Source of the DNA: Cryptomeria japonica
Lineage: Eukaryota; Streptophyta; Pinopsida; Cupressales; Cupressaceae
Assembly: GCF_030272615.1 (NCBI RefSeq)
Contig: NC_081409.1
Coordinates: 875,180,594-875,244,593 of the forward strand
Length of the DNA: 64,000 nucleotides
Direction of reading: 5' to 3'
Below, piece by piece: positions 33,962-46,935 of the stretch. The position numbers were made by a program, and so were the translations under genes. The first letter of the stretch is position 1. Each line of letters opens with the position of its first letter. Below the pieces are notes generated by a model. That model was not told the origin of the DNA and made no database searches. It saw only the letters and a program-made list of their open reading frames with translations.

Positions 33962-35198
33962 TGTAGCGTCCTAAAATTGCAACACTTGCAATTTCAACTG
34001 CATTTCGGTCTTCACGATGGCTACACAACACGGAACCTAAATGGAGACCCCGAAACCTGTTTATGACACTAAAAACTGCATTTTTCAAGCACCCTGGCCT
34101 GAACCTCCTTTGCACCCTGCTGTCCCGGGAGGTGGGACCAGAGCGCCCAGCGCCCTGGTCCCTGGCCCTATTTTGGGCCCGGTCTCCTATGGGACTTCGG
34201 GTCTTTTTGTTTGCAAATTGGAAATTAACATTTCCTAGTCGGCCTAAGGTCGGGAAAAACAGTCTATCAGCCCTAATTGACAAGTATATAAACTACTTTT
34301 CCTCTCTCATTTTGGAAAAGATGAAAAGAAGAAGGACATATGTGTACAAGACGTGGAAACGATATTCAAACATTCAAACATTCAAACATTCAAGCATTCA
34401 AGCATTCCTTCAAGCAATTGATCATTCCAAGTCTCCATTCAAGGCTAAGTGTTGCATTCAAGACAAGGATTCAACCATTGAAGAGGAGATCACTTACTAC
34501 ATACTACTACAACATACAACATACAACAACATCTATACCTTCGCACATAAGGATACAAACATCCTTACAACAAGGTATTAGTACTTGTTTTACATTACAA
34601 TCATTTACATTTACAGCATTTCTCATTTCTTGGTTAATTCCAAAACCGGGGTTTGACCTAAAGGCAAACCCCTAATCCCTAACCCCCCAATCATCTTCGC
34701 TTTTCTGTGTGTAGGTTGCAGGTACGCGGCTGAAATTGAAGATCTAGAATCCTTGTGCAGAGACGAACAGATCCCCCTTCGTTTCGCGGATTTTTCGGAG
34801 GACCGTGTGCACGCCGGGCGCCATCGTCCTGTCAACTTTTGCTCAAATTTGTAGGACAGTGCCGTATCGACATTTTACTGCTGATTCCAGGTCCGCAGCT
34901 CCATCCTATATCCCTATCTCAGTTTATAAGCGAATCTTTCTCACTTTCTATGCATTCCTAGCTTAATCATTCTATGCACATTCTTTACAAAAGAGGGTAG
35001 CCTTGCTGTCTTAACCCTTGAAACTCATTTAGCATCCAATCTTGCATTGTGTGGGATTGGATCTTGTGGGTTTCAACCCCTCTTTTGAATGTAAAGTCTC
35101 CCTAAGTGAAAACCATCAACCCTAGCAACCTCCCTTCTCTCTCCTCGGAGTTGGAAGAGAGGAGAGCAACTAGGGTTCGATCGATTTTTCGCTTTACA
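33962..35198 (+). repeat. Solo LTR of the E gypsy family (1237 bp) inside the copia 2 LTR
   Basis: Starts TGTAGCGTCCTAAAATTGC and ends GCTTTACA; related to the E 5' LTR (40682-41845). Flanked by a perfect 5-bp duplication, gatag at 33957-33961 and 35199-35203. TATA-like tatataaac at 34285 and a (cattcaaa)n run at 34366-34415. Confidence 0.93.
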
Positions 35199-35203
35199 GA
35201 TAG

Positions 35204-36744
35204 TTCTGATACTTAATATAAGTACAGATCCAATAGCCAACAAGATGAGAGGCAGGGGGTGAATCATACAAACTTAATCATCCCTAAAAACATCAGATTC
35301 AACCTCAGTAACATGTATATCAGTAATATAACCAAAACTGTCAAACATGTAAACTCAAAAGCATATGAACATCATAAACCTCATAACACCAGATTTAACG
35401 TGAAAACTCAAATAGGGAAAAACCACTATGGGATTTTGGACCCACTAAGAAATATACTCTTCTAGAGTATGCTCGGTTAAAAGCAAATCCTGTTAAATAT
35501 TACAAACACATTGCTAGATGTGACCTAGTTAAGGGATTTCCCTCAGATCTGTTAGGATCTGCACTTTGTTAGAAGTGACCTTGTTAAAGGATTTCAAAGA
35601 TTCAATCAAAATGTCACCTTACTAGAGGGTTTTACGAATAAGACTGTTAAGTCCACTCGGTTAAGAGATTTTCTATCACTTTCACAAAATAACAGAAATA
35701 AAATCTATCTGCAACTTCACATCTAAAATGTTAAAGCAGATTCCTATTTGTTCAGTACAATCTAGACATAGAACTAATCTTGTCTATCTATTGGGCTTCT
35801 ATACTCTGTTATTCTAACAGGTCTTCAAGCTTATGTGCTCGGTAATCACTATGTAGCATCCCTGTGCATACACTTGCCCGCATACATTGTTTATCAACAG
35901 TTTCCTATTTATAAACAATTAGATAATCGCTTAATCTCCTTGATCACATTTCCCATGATCAATCATAGCCATCAGATCTTGAATCTTGTCCAGGTTCAAT
36001 GCATCTTTCAATCTGAAAATGTTTTACCCCACCTTGGAACTTGCATAATAGTCTTGGAACTTGTGCCAAGGTATTGCGGTTCAATCTGAGTTGTAGATCT
36101 TCATGTGGACTTTTCATTGCCTTAAATTCGTTAACAAACTTCATTCACGACTTACCAATCATTGATCAGTTCCAACTCATCAGCTTCCTTCATTAAATAC
36201 CGCATGTAAACATTTAATGCATTCTGTTATAGCTCGGTTACAACTTGGTAACAACTTAGTGAATACTAAACTTCACTCGGTAGACATTTTGCCTTCATTA
36301 ACCGATAGCGTTAACCTTAGGGTTTACCGACTAGGTTCCTTAGGGTTTACCGACTAGGTTCTTTGCTTGATAACATAGTATAGTATTAACCTTTACATTT
36401 TACAACATATGTGTGATGTTAAAACAATCTAAAACATCATGATCTCATCATTGTTTGACTTGGTATTAGTTGCCCATTGAATACCTTATTCTTCCCCTTA
36501 TTCATCATATTCTTTCCTGTATCTTTTACCGACATCTTTATAATCTTCATATCATACTTCTCAAGATATGGCAACATCATACTGAATTAGAAAATCAATT
36601 TCTTGACATCAATTACAAAATAATAATATTAAGACAATAAACATCTTTAATCAGTTATATCCATAATCATCAACAACCTTCTCAATATCCTTATTGAAAT
36701 GCCAACAATCTTTCATTGTCTGTTATAAAGCTATGTTGCCAACA
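35204..36744 (-). repeat. 3' LTR of copia 2, main part
   Basis: Continues the first six bases (33956-33961) beyond the solo LTR; plus strand ends GTTGCCAACA. Teloboxes at 36317 and 36340, in the same places as in copia 1. Confidence 0.9.
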
Positions 36745-36758
36745 ATCTCCCCCTTTGG
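36745..36758 (-). promoter_or_regulatory. PPT of copia 2
   Basis: Minus strand ccaaagggggagat next to TGTTGGCAAC, identical to that of copia 1. Confidence 0.85.
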
Positions 36759-37163
36759 CATTGATGGCAAAACCAATTGATTTGACCTTAAAAGATTCAG
36801 ATTTCTCTGATTTTGAAATGCTGAAATGCTCTCCCCCATACATTAGACTTCTCCAATCTGTAGTCTGCTCAGTTTTCTTTTAGTCTTCTCCCCTTATAGG
36901 TCTTCTTCCTCTTTATAGTAGTCTTCTCCCCCTTTGACAACAATGCCAAAAAGTAAAGAACTAAAACATAATTACTTTCTGTAAGAAGTTATTTTCTGTT
37001 GTTGTGTATCAACTGAGTCTTGGTCAGAGCATTTGTCTTCAATTCCTGTTCCCTGTAATATTTCCTGTACACCTTTAGAAAACATCCTAAAGTGTATAAA
37101 TCAACATCAACTCCCAAAAGATATTCATTAGAGTCATCGGATTGATGCTTTCACCGAACTCGG
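36759..37163 (-). other. 3' untranslated region of copia 2
   Basis: Aligns with 26308-26697 of copia 1; pyrimidine-rich on the plus strand, no gene. Confidence 0.7.
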
Positions 37164-38722
37164 TCAGTGAGTAGAAGATAGGGGTAGGACCCCTAACTTA
37201 CTTCTGAGATATTCAAAAGTGTCCCTTGGTAGTGGTTTGGTGAAGATATCTACTACTTGTTCCTTTGTGCTAACATACTCCAACACCACTTTCTTCTCTT
37301 GAGCTTGTTCTCTAAGATAATGATATTTGATAGATATGTGCTTTGTCTTAGAGTGCATAACAAGATTTTTTGAAATGTCAATGGCACTAGTATTGTCACA
37401 GAATATAGTTACTGGTTCAGTAACTTTCTCATTTATACCTTCCAACAATTGTTTGATCCATGCACTGTTGGTAAAATTCAATGTTGCAGCAACGTATTCA
37501 ACTTCTGCTGTTGACTGTGAAACACATCCTTGTTTCTTGCTAAGCCAACTCACTAGTCTTTCTCCTAAAAAGAAAGTTCCTCCACTTGTTCTTTTTCTAT
37601 CATTAATGTTGCCTGCCCAATCAACATCAATATAAACTTTTAAACCAAAATCATTTCCTTTTTGATATACTAAGCCATAATCCTCTGTGCCTTTCAAGTA
37701 TCTAAAAATTCTTTTGATTGTTGTCATGTGTGTTTCCTTAGGATCTGCAGAGAATCTTGCAACTATAACTACTGCATGTGCTATGTCTAGTCTACTGTGA
37801 ACAACATATTGTAGCTTTCCAATCATGGATCGGTAAAGTGTCTCATCAATAGATGCAGATTCATCATTCTTTGATAATTTACAGTTGGTAGTCATAGGAG
37901 TACTTACTGGTTTTGAATCCTCCATTCCAAATTTCTTCAAGATTTCCTTTATGTACTTGGATTGAGTAATAAAAATCTCATTTTTCAGTTGCAGTATCTG
38001 TAAACCTATAAAATACTTTATCTCACCGATTAATGACATCTCAAATTCTTTGCTCATTTCATTTCCAAAGTTCTTGCATAAAGAGTCATTTCCACAAAAT
38101 ATAATATCATCAACAAATATGGTTGAGATCAGTATTCCATTTTCATCATTCTTCATGTACATGTTGTTGTTCTCACTTGTCTTTATAAAACCAATCTTAA
38201 TCAAATAAGAGTGCAATATTTCATACCATGCTCTTGGTGCTTGTTTCAAACCATATAAAGCTTTGTTCAATTTACATACCTAATCTTTATTATTGTCTTT
38301 AACAAATCCTTCAGGTTGTTCAATGAAAACTTCTTCTTCTAATATTCCATTCAGAAATGCAGATTTGACATCCATTTGATATACCTTGAAATTTTTGAAA
38401 GTAGCATAGGCCAACAATGTTCTTACTCCTTCAAGTCTAGCAACAGGTGCAAAAGTTTCACCATAATCAATTCCTTCTTCTTGAGCATAGCCTTTGCAAA
38501 CTAGTCTTGCTTTGTTCTGAATGACCTCTCCTTTTTCATTTAGCTTGTTTCTGAAAATCTAGTTTGTACCGATTACATTTTTGTCCTTTGGTCTTGGGAT
38601 TAGTGTCCACGTGTCATTCTTCTTAATTTGATCAATCTCTTCTATCATAGCATTTATCCAATCTTCACTATTAAATGCCTCTTTCACTATTCTCGGTTCA
38701 AATTCAGATATCAAACATGTGT
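37164..38722 (-). pseudogene. pol: Copia 2 reverse transcriptase and RNase H
   Basis: Continues the integrase frame after a TAG at about 38722. TAG codons near 38560 and 38280 are the only other breaks. Motifs: [49 protein letters not shown], catalytic FVDD (about 38110), then RNase H with IDVDWAGNINDRKR, EVEYVAA and IFCDNTSAID, and the tail FTKPLPRDTFEYL. Better preserved than copia 1. Confidence 0.94.
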
Positions 38723-38723
38723 T

Positions 38724-40316
38724 CTATCTCAATTTGTTCCTTGTCATCACTGGATCATCCTTATCTCCTATAATCTGACTTGGTGCATGATGTCTCCTGA
38801 CATACTTGGCTAATACAGGCTTGGTAGGCTCTGTATGGTCTTCTTCATCACTCGGTAACTGGATATTCTCTTCATTTTCTTCAACAATCTTCTTGGTAGG
38901 ACTTCTCGGTTGAACATAGACAAATTCATCATAGTCTTCTGGTTCCTTGGAATTTCCTTCATCATTTCTTTCTGCAAATCCATCAATTTTCACATTTGCA
39001 CTTTCTACTATTTTGTTAGATGATTTGATCAGACATTTAAATGCTTTGCTTCTAGAAGAATAACCTAGAAACGTTCCTTCTTCAATTTTCTGATCAATTT
39101 TGCCATTTCTATCATCTTTATGAGCATAGCATCTACTTCCAAAGATTTTAAAATAACTTACATTAGGTTTCTTATCATACCAGATTTCATATGGTGTCTT
39201 CAAAGTACCTCTCTTCAATTGAACTCCATTCAGGGTGTAAATTGTTGTGCTTATATCTTCTTTCCAAAATGTTTGTGGCACCTTCTTTTCAATCATCAGT
39301 GTTCTAGCACAATCCACAATAGATCTGTTTCTTCTCTCAGCTATTCCATTTTGCTGTGGAGGTCTTAGTGCACAGACTTGTCTTTTAATAACATGATCAT
39401 TGCAAAATAAGTTGAACTCATCAGATGTGAACTCTCCTCCTCTATCTGTTCTAAGACATTTCGGTTGTCTTCCTATTTCATTTTCAACTCTTGTCTTGTA
39501 CCATTTAAACATTTGAAAAGCTTCTGATTTTTCTTTTAAAAACATTACTGACATCATCCTTGAATAGTCATCCACAAATAATATGAAATATTTATCACCA
39601 TAATAACTTTGAACTTTCATAGGACCACAAAGATCAGTGTGCACTAGATCTAGAATTCCCTTAGAAGTGTAAGACTTACTTGTAAAGCTTGATCTTGTCA
39701 TCTTACCCATCTGACATCCTCGACACATAACATTCTCAGGTTTTTCAAGACTTGGTAGACCTCTTACTTTGCGCTTCTTACTTATTTTGATCAGATTATC
39801 AAAATTGACATGACAAAACCTTTTATGCCATAACCAGGTATCATCTAACTTTGCATGCAAACACTTATTCCAAGTTGAGTCAAGGTGAAATGTGTTACCT
39901 TTTATTTGTGTCCCGGTAGTAGCTAACTTTCCATTCTTGTCATGAACTTTGACAATTCCCTTCCGAAATTCTATTCGGTAACCTGTGTTGTTTAGCTGTG
40001 CTACACTCAACAAATTGTATTTCAAACCTTCAACCCAATAAACATCATTGCATCTTGCATTATCAAGAAGTGTTATAGATCCTTTACCTCTCAGCGGACA
40101 TAGTGCATCATTACCAAATCTAACATAGCCTCCATCATAATCTTCTAACATAACAAACTTGTGTTTATTTCCTATCATATGATGTGAGCATCCACTATCT
40201 ATAATCCAAGAATCATTAGTGTTTATGTGAGATATTAGGGCTTTTTCTTCATACCTTTCTTCATTTGATCCATCCTTGATAGCCACATAAACTACTTCCT
40301 CTATATCAGTACCATC
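38724..40316 (-). pseudogene. Copia 2 protease and integrase (520-codon open frame, 5'-truncated)
   Basis: Protease: SWIIDSGCSHHM (Asp about residue 30). GAG pre-integrase zinc region WLWHKRFCHVNFDNL to CRGCQMGKM (about 39730). Integrase core: VHTDLCGPM, LRTDRGGEF, GIAERRNRS (DDE present). The GTFLGYSSRSKAF segment and an acidic linker before RT follow. No stop within 520 codons. Upstream gag is absent because the element breaks near 40308. Confidence 0.93.
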
Positions 40317-40681
40317 TTATGATATTATGATAATGTCTTACTTCAGTGTAACAATTCTAGTCATACAAACTATTTTTGCAAAACCATCTTTGTTGAACCT
40401 CCAAGACAAAATAAGAAAGAAGATGTTCCTATCAAAAGAAAGGAGTCAATAATGATAGAAAAAGAATAAGCAATAAAAGAAGGAATGAGAGAAATCCTTG
40501 GTTGTGCTGCAAACAACCCTACATGCTCAAACAAAAAGGATAGGTGGTATGTTGATAGTAGATGTTTAAGACATATGATAGGAGACAAGAGAAAATTTAT
40601 TTCTCTAGAACTAGTAGCTAAAGGAATAGTTAGATTTGGTGATAATTCAAATTAAGAAATAAAAGGAAAAGGAGATCTTAG
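40317..40681 (+). pseudogene. Fragment of a different Ty1/copia (gag end and protease), plus strand
   Basis: A frame reads MREILGCAANNPTCSNKKDR, then WYVDSRCLRHMIGDKRKF and VRFGDNSN, the copia protease pattern, but the active site is D-S-R where the family has D-S-G. TAA follows near 40653. It lies head-to-head with copia 2 and ends at the E LTR. Confidence 0.75.
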
Positions 40682-41845
40682 TGTAGCATCTTAAAATTGC
40701 ACCCCTTGCAATTTCCGACTGCATTTGGGTCTTTGCCTTAGTGTTTGCACCCCTCGGCTTGATCAAAGACCTGATTATGCTCACGCATGTGAAAAACTTC
40801 ATTCAACTCAATAATGAACCCAACTGCCACCTTGATCTTGCCCCAAATTAGAGCAGGACTAAGGCGTGGTTCCCTGGACCCCCTTAATGGGGACCTATCC
40901 TTGGGGCCCTCCCCCTGACCTATCTCAAATTTGAAGCAGGAAAAACTCCTCTATGTCGGCTCAAGTCGGAAAATTAATTTAGTTTTTTCTAAGGCAAGTA
41001 TATAAGAGGGATTTACCCTCTCATTTGAACATCCACGATCATCACAATCATTATCAAGCATCCGAGCATTCAAGTATTCAAGCATTCAAGAGAAATTGAG
41101 CATTTTTCAGTCTTCCTTCAAGCTTTGGAGCAGCAATAGAGTCAAGATTTCAAGCATTGAAGAGGAGATCATCATTCTAATTCATGAAATCATAATTCCA
41201 TGTGGACGCAAGCAAAACTTCACAAGGAGATATAAGCGTTTCATTTTTAGTCAATTCAACATCCCCTCAAAGAGGAGGATTTCTACTTTCAGTCATTTCA
41301 ATTACATTATTTCAACCACTTGGTTAATTCCAAAACCAAGGTTTTACCTAAAGGAAAACCCCTATTCCCAACATATTTCCCTTTCTTTTTGTGTGCATGA
41401 AGCAGGTGTGCAGTTGTACCTCTGGAATTAAACTTTACTTGCAGAGACGGAAAAACCATTTTCGACAAACGGAAAGTTCAGAGGACCAAGAGGGTGGGCG
41501 ACCTAGTCCGTGAAAATTTTGTAGAGCAACTCCGAATCATCTTAAACTTCTCAGATCCAAGTGCACGATGAAATCCTGAATCTGTAGCTCATTGTTTCCT
41601 CATATTTGTCTTCATTTCCAACACTTAGTCTTAATTCAACTAGTCAACTTACAAAAGAGGGTCAAACATATTCTATTTTGATCAATCTACGTAGTATTCA
41701 GTCCTAATATAATTAGTGATTGAATCTAGTGGATTTATCCCCTCTTTTGAATGTCAAGGCATCATCACCCTAAAGCAAAAACAGGTGATTTGGTGATTTC
41801 TCCTCCATTTTTGCAAATTGCCAAGTCACCTATTTCCCCTTTACA
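40682..41845 (+). repeat. 5' LTR of element E (1164 bp)
   Basis: TGTAGCATCTTAAAATTGC to CCCTTTACA, related to the solo LTR at 33962-35198. TATA-like tatataag at 40999-41006 marks the likely promoter. Confidence 0.88.
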
Positions 41846-41848
41846 TTT

Positions 41849-41863
41849 TGGTGAACCCGACTC
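41849..41863 (+). promoter_or_regulatory. PBS of element E
   Basis: tggtgaacccgactc, three bases after the LTR, begins with TGG; the tRNA is not identified. Confidence 0.65.
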
Positions 41864-41954
41864 TTTACACCCTTAAATCTAAATTTTGTTTTCAGATTTG
41901 AGTATATGCAATTTACAATTCAAATTTTCAATTATAAGTTTAATTTCCTTGCGA

Positions 41955-43030
41955 TTTTAAAAAAAATTAGAGGTTAAATTCACAAAAACCCTATTTTTTA
42001 GATTCAAAATTGAGCTTGTGATTTATCTAAATTGGATTGATTGTTTCAGATCTAAGAACTCTTCTATTTTACAATTTAAGTTTTCATTTACATATTCAAT
42101 TTTCAATTTTTAAAAAATTAAGTGGTTAAATAAAAAAACCCTAGTTTTTCATTTTAAAAATGAACTTGTGGATTGTGTAGATCTTGAATTAAATTTTAAA
42201 TTTGAATCCTTGCTTCAATTTCAAAATTCAAATTCCCACCTTACAACATTTAAATTTTCAAATTTAAATTTTTAAAATTAAGTAGTTTATGCAACAAACC
42301 CTAATTTTTAAATTTAAATTAATCTTGTGCAATTTCAAATTTACCTTTAAGCATTTAATCAATTTAACTAGATCTAAAGCTCATAAAAGTTGGCCCTTAA
42401 CCTTAAGAGTGCCCTTTTTGTTTCTTTCTTTCAATTAATCATTTTATTAAACATCCTAAGTGTGTCTTATTTCAACTTTCAAGGCCTTATTTCACTTATC
42501 TAGACATCTTCAATTGACACATCCTTTTGGAATTTGTATTAAAACCACAATATCTTGCTTCTCTGAAAATTTGGTAAAAAGTTGGTCGGACCAAGTCACT
42601 AGCTACTTGGTCCCAAATTTTTCTCCCCAAATTTTGGGAGTCTATTTTGATTGTATTTTACTGCTCAATTCTAGTGATTTGTGAAATTTTATTGATTTTA
42701 GGTTGCCCTAAGGTCGAAAGAAAATTTGAATTTTAACATTTCAAATTTTAATCTTAAAATTAAGTGGTTAATTTAATACAACCTATTTTTTAAAATTAAA
42801 TTGGTTTATTCAATATTTCAACATTCCAAAATTTTACTTTTTAAAATCAAGAGGTTAACTTTGAACAACCCTAATTTTAAAATTTAATCTTCCCTCCTTT
42901 CAAATTCGTTAAAATTAAGAGGTCATTTTTTTGCCCTAATTTTTAATTTAAATTTCTATCTTCTAAGAGATGATTTTAAATTTAAAGCAAGAGGTTATTT
43001 TAGCAAAGCCCTGATTTTAAATTTTAAATT
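41955..43030 (+). repeat. Seven-copy degenerate motif in the E leader
   Basis: Copies near 41955, 42106, 42270, 42751, 42838, 42909 and 42973 share ttaaaattaag(t/a)ggtta, about ten bases, then aaccctaatttttaaa. Spacing is irregular (about 65 to 480 bp). The aaaccctaa core is a telo-box. Confidence 0.8.
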
Positions 43031-43222
43031 ATTAGGAGATTGCATTATTGATCTTTATTCTTTCAATCATTATCCTATAATTTTGCATTCTGAAATTCAA
43101 AATTCAAAATTCCAATTTCCCTCCCTTAGTGCATGAGTTTTACTAGTATTAGTCCTACCTATAGCATTCCCATAAGGAGAATTTGTAAAATCAAGGCCGC
43201 CCAAGGTTTAATTACCTAGGAA

Positions 43223-45577
43223 ATGGAGCCTAATTTGGCTGGATTTTTCAATGAAGATATTGGTGGTTCTTCCAATCCTTCACATATTCCCCTTTATCCT
43301 CTTGATAATTATCATGATAAGGAGGAGTCACTAACTAGGGTATCTGTTGACCAATTGGCGAAGATGGACAATCAATTTGACAATCTTCAACAATGGATGT
43401 GTCGATAATACCCAGAAAGTGAATCTCTCCCATTGATTGAAGGATTAAAAAGAATGATTCAAAGTGATAAATATGGTATCGATATCTTGCGTGGTATTGC
43501 TCATATTGTTGATTCTAACATCATGCCTATGAAGAGTTGTGTTGAAAACCTACGTTATACACAACCTCCTAGTCACGTTAATCATTCCATTCCTCTGACA
43601 ACTCCTATGACTAGTGTGACTACCTTCACATCAAACATCATGGATACCTCTACACAAAATGTCATACCTACAAATGTAAGTCATGGGGGCAATACATTTT
43701 CTTTCATTTCTTCTACCATGAGTGTTCCCCTTGTTTCCCAATCACACTTACCACCTATAAATGTTAGTCAAGGGGGCAACTCCTTCAATCATAATTCCTT
43801 CATTCCTTCTATGATTCTTCCATGTGTTACACAACCTTCTCCATTACCTACTTATCATAGCGTCCCACATCCTTACTCTCAATCTCTTCCTTAATTCAAT
43901 AATATTACTCCTCCCTCTCGATCCAACATGTCTAATTTCAATCCTTCTACCAAAGCTACAATCAATAGTCTAGCCCAAACAATGTCTTCCTTACAACAAA
44001 TAGCTTCTATGAATCAATCTAAGTATAATGTGCCCACATTTGATGTAGTGAGCCCATTATCCAATGACATTGTTAGAGTTGTCCATCTTAAACATGTAGA
44101 AGTCCCTCAATTGGAACTTTATAATGGAAAAGGTGATTCCTTAACTCATGTTAAAACATTCCAAGCTTTGTGTAGTGACTTTGCTTGTGATCAAAGATTG
44201 CTAGTGAAATTGTTTACTAGAACATTAGGGGATAGAGCTTTGCAATAATATTGTTCTTTTCCTCCTTATTCTATTACTTCTTTTCAACAATTAGCTAATG
44301 CTTTTATTCAACAATTTTATAATAAAATTGGTCCTAAAGTTACTTTGACTAATTTAATGCATTATAAACAAGGCGTTAAATAAAAAGTGACTAATTTTAT
44401 TGGTAGATATAAGCATTTGTATTCTTATATTTCTTTTCATGTGCCTAATCAAGATATTCAAAAGATTTTTATTGCTAATTTACAATAAGATATTAGGGAT
44501 AAACTTCTTTTAACCAATTTTTCTTCCTTTTCATAGTTATGTGTAGTACTTCACAATTATCAACTGACTGTGAGTTAATTGGAACAATCATCTCCTTCCA
44601 TGGCTCTGGGTGATAAGGGTGATAGTTCTAGGATTCATCAAATTCAATGACAACAAAAACAATCAATTGATCATTTGGTAGCCACTATAGGTGTGCCTCC
44701 TTTGTCTAAATACTTTAAAAGAGAAAAATAATTTACTCCTTTAAATGATTCTTTACATAGAATTATGTCTCAGTTAATACAAATGAATGTGTTAAAAATT
44801 ACCCAAATCAAACCATTTGATCCATCTAAGACAACTTCACCTTACTTTGATGCTAAATCATTTTGTCGATACCATCGTCATCCTGGTCATGATAATAAAA
44901 AATGTTTTTCATTGAGAAGTAAGATTTAATAATTGATTGATAACAATACCATATCTGTGGCAGGTGCGAATGATAAAGGAAACAAATCCATAGCTCCTCC
45001 TAATTAAAACTTTTAGATAATCAGTGATCCTTTACCATCCCGTTCCACTATTGTGATTGAGACTGATCATCTTTCTTTCTCTCCCAATGATGTTGGCCTT
45101 GAATCTAACAATGTGGTGAATCTTGTAGATCAACAAGAACCTCCTAAGGACTTATGCATCACATTTGATCCCAATGATACCATTAAAGCACCTAATGTCC
45201 TATTATACATAAGTGCAAAAATCAAAGGTATAGCCGCTAGAGGAGTACTTATTGACCCTGCTTGCATGGTTAATGTGATAACTAAAGAAATTCTTTATAC
45301 TTTGAAATTGCATCAAGTGATATATGATGATACTGATGTGGTAGGTAAAGTTTTTGATTGCTTTTATTGTCCTATTATTGGTTCTATCATACTTCCTATT
45401 GATGTCAACACTAAATTCTTAGATGTTCAATTTTCTATCATTCCTACATCCAATCAATTTCGTGTGAAGTTGGGACATCCTTGGCTCTCTTCCATGAAAG
45501 CGATTGCTTCCACAATTCATAAGTGTTTGAAATTTCCTCATAATAATAAAAAATAATTGTTAATCATAGGATGTATC
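43223..45577 (+). pseudogene. gag: Element E gag and protease, first part
   Basis: One frame starting MEPNLAGFFNEDIGGSS. It has an N-terminal region, a Ser/Pro-rich linker (43560-43900), a gag capsid region (HVEVPQLELYNGKGDSLTHV, 44097; FIQQFYNKIGPKVTLTNLMH, about 44310), the knuckle near 44864, and protease near 45240 (GVLIDPACMVNVI, where D-P-A stands in place of D-S-G). It ends at IHKCLKFPHNNKK. Many stops, mostly TAA, and a one-base shift near 45556. Confidence 0.82.
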
Positions 45578-46935
45578 TGATGGTATGATGAAGGAATAAG
45601 AATCCGACCAACTACTGAGAGGGAGGGGTGAATCGGTAGATAGAAAAAATGATACTAACTTCACAAATCTCAAAATCAATCTCTCAAAGTAAACTTAGAA
45701 CTATCAATGCAATACCACTTGTCAAGATAAAAACTCATAAGATAAACTGGTTGATTATTAGAACAAACCAACAGTAAACAACTTCAAACTCATAAACATC
45801 CAAATGCTTTTTCATATGTCAATAGACTTCATTTCTCAATGCTTCCAGTTATCATGACTTATCAAAGTAGTTAAGTAGTTAAACAAATCAACCATAAGAT
45901 CATATCCACAAAAACATTCACCACTTGACACAAATATTTTTGACGTGGAAACCCAAATGGGAAAAACCACGGTGAGATGAGACTCACAAGATAACTATTT
46001 GAACTCTTCTAAAGTCTGCCCTGTTAGGAGCCTAGCTTGTTAAAGCTTTACAAAAGTCTCGTTAAGAACAGATCCTGTCAGGGACCACCCAGTTAAGGGA
46101 TTGACTATAATGTCTTGTTAGAAGCAATACCCTGTAAGGAGTAACCTCGGTAGAGGATTTGAAATCTAAGCTAATGGATCACCTAGTTAGAGGATTTGAA
46201 TAGCGCCAAGCTTGTTAGAGCTTACCCGGTTAGGGGATTTTAATTTTGTTGTAATTGTTAGAAAACAACAGGAGTTTGTTGATCTATTTGAATAGCACTA
46301 CACTTGCTTGTTCAAATCCTTTTCATGCTCCTTTCTGTCTTTACTCAAACTACATATACATCATCCGGTTTGGCAACCACACACTCAACTAAAACTTTGC
46401 CAACTCTGAAACTAAACAACTCATCGACCTTATAAACAAATCAATTAGGTCAGTAACACAACAAAAACCTAATTATCATAGAGATTACAAACAAGTCAGT
46501 TCAAGTATGATGGTTGGATTACATAGAAATCTCTACACGTCAATCAAGAAAACCTCGATCGCTCCTTGATCACCACTTCATCAAACTTAGTAACTCATCA
46601 CGTACTTTGCACTTGAAATTGTCTTCATACAATAATCATACGCGTCATTATCATTACTGCTCATCATCATATCATAAACCAATATAACCAATTCACCAAA
46701 CTTAATCGGTTAGGGTTTATCAAATCAACAGGTAGGGTTTACTAGTTCATCTCTCCAATATATAACAATACTAGTTCACTCCACAAATTATTCCTACCGA
46801 TTATAGTTTCCTTTCACTAGCTCATCCTACCGGTTACAAAACATCATTACAACAATATCAACAATATCATTATTGATTAATTGACATCAATGACAACATA
46901 ACATATCCTATGAAATCTTCATGCAAATGCCAACA
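45578..46935 (-). repeat. Solo copia-type LTR (1358 bp) inside element E
   Basis: Plus strand TGATGGTATGATG to AAATGCCAACA, the same end motifs as copia 1 and 2 LTRs but a different family. Flanks gtatc (45573-45577) and atatc (46936-46940) match 4 of 5 and look like a target duplication. Telo-box at 46710. Confidence 0.88.

Larger units (their letters stand above)
33956..40310 (-). mobile_element. Ty1/copia element 2, 5'-truncated, with nested solo LTR
   Basis: Same family as copia 1. Its 3' LTR is 33956-33961 plus 35204-36744, split by a solo gypsy LTR. PPT at 36745, RT/RNase H and integrase follow. Homology to copia 1 ends near 40308, upstream of the protease; gag, PBS and 5' LTR are missing. 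Confidence 0.88.

Noticed and set aside
33687-34283. 198-codon minus-strand frame
   Set aside because: It runs across the boundary of the solo LTR and LINE D ORF1 (33961/33962); a chance chimera, only its last part is LINE D.
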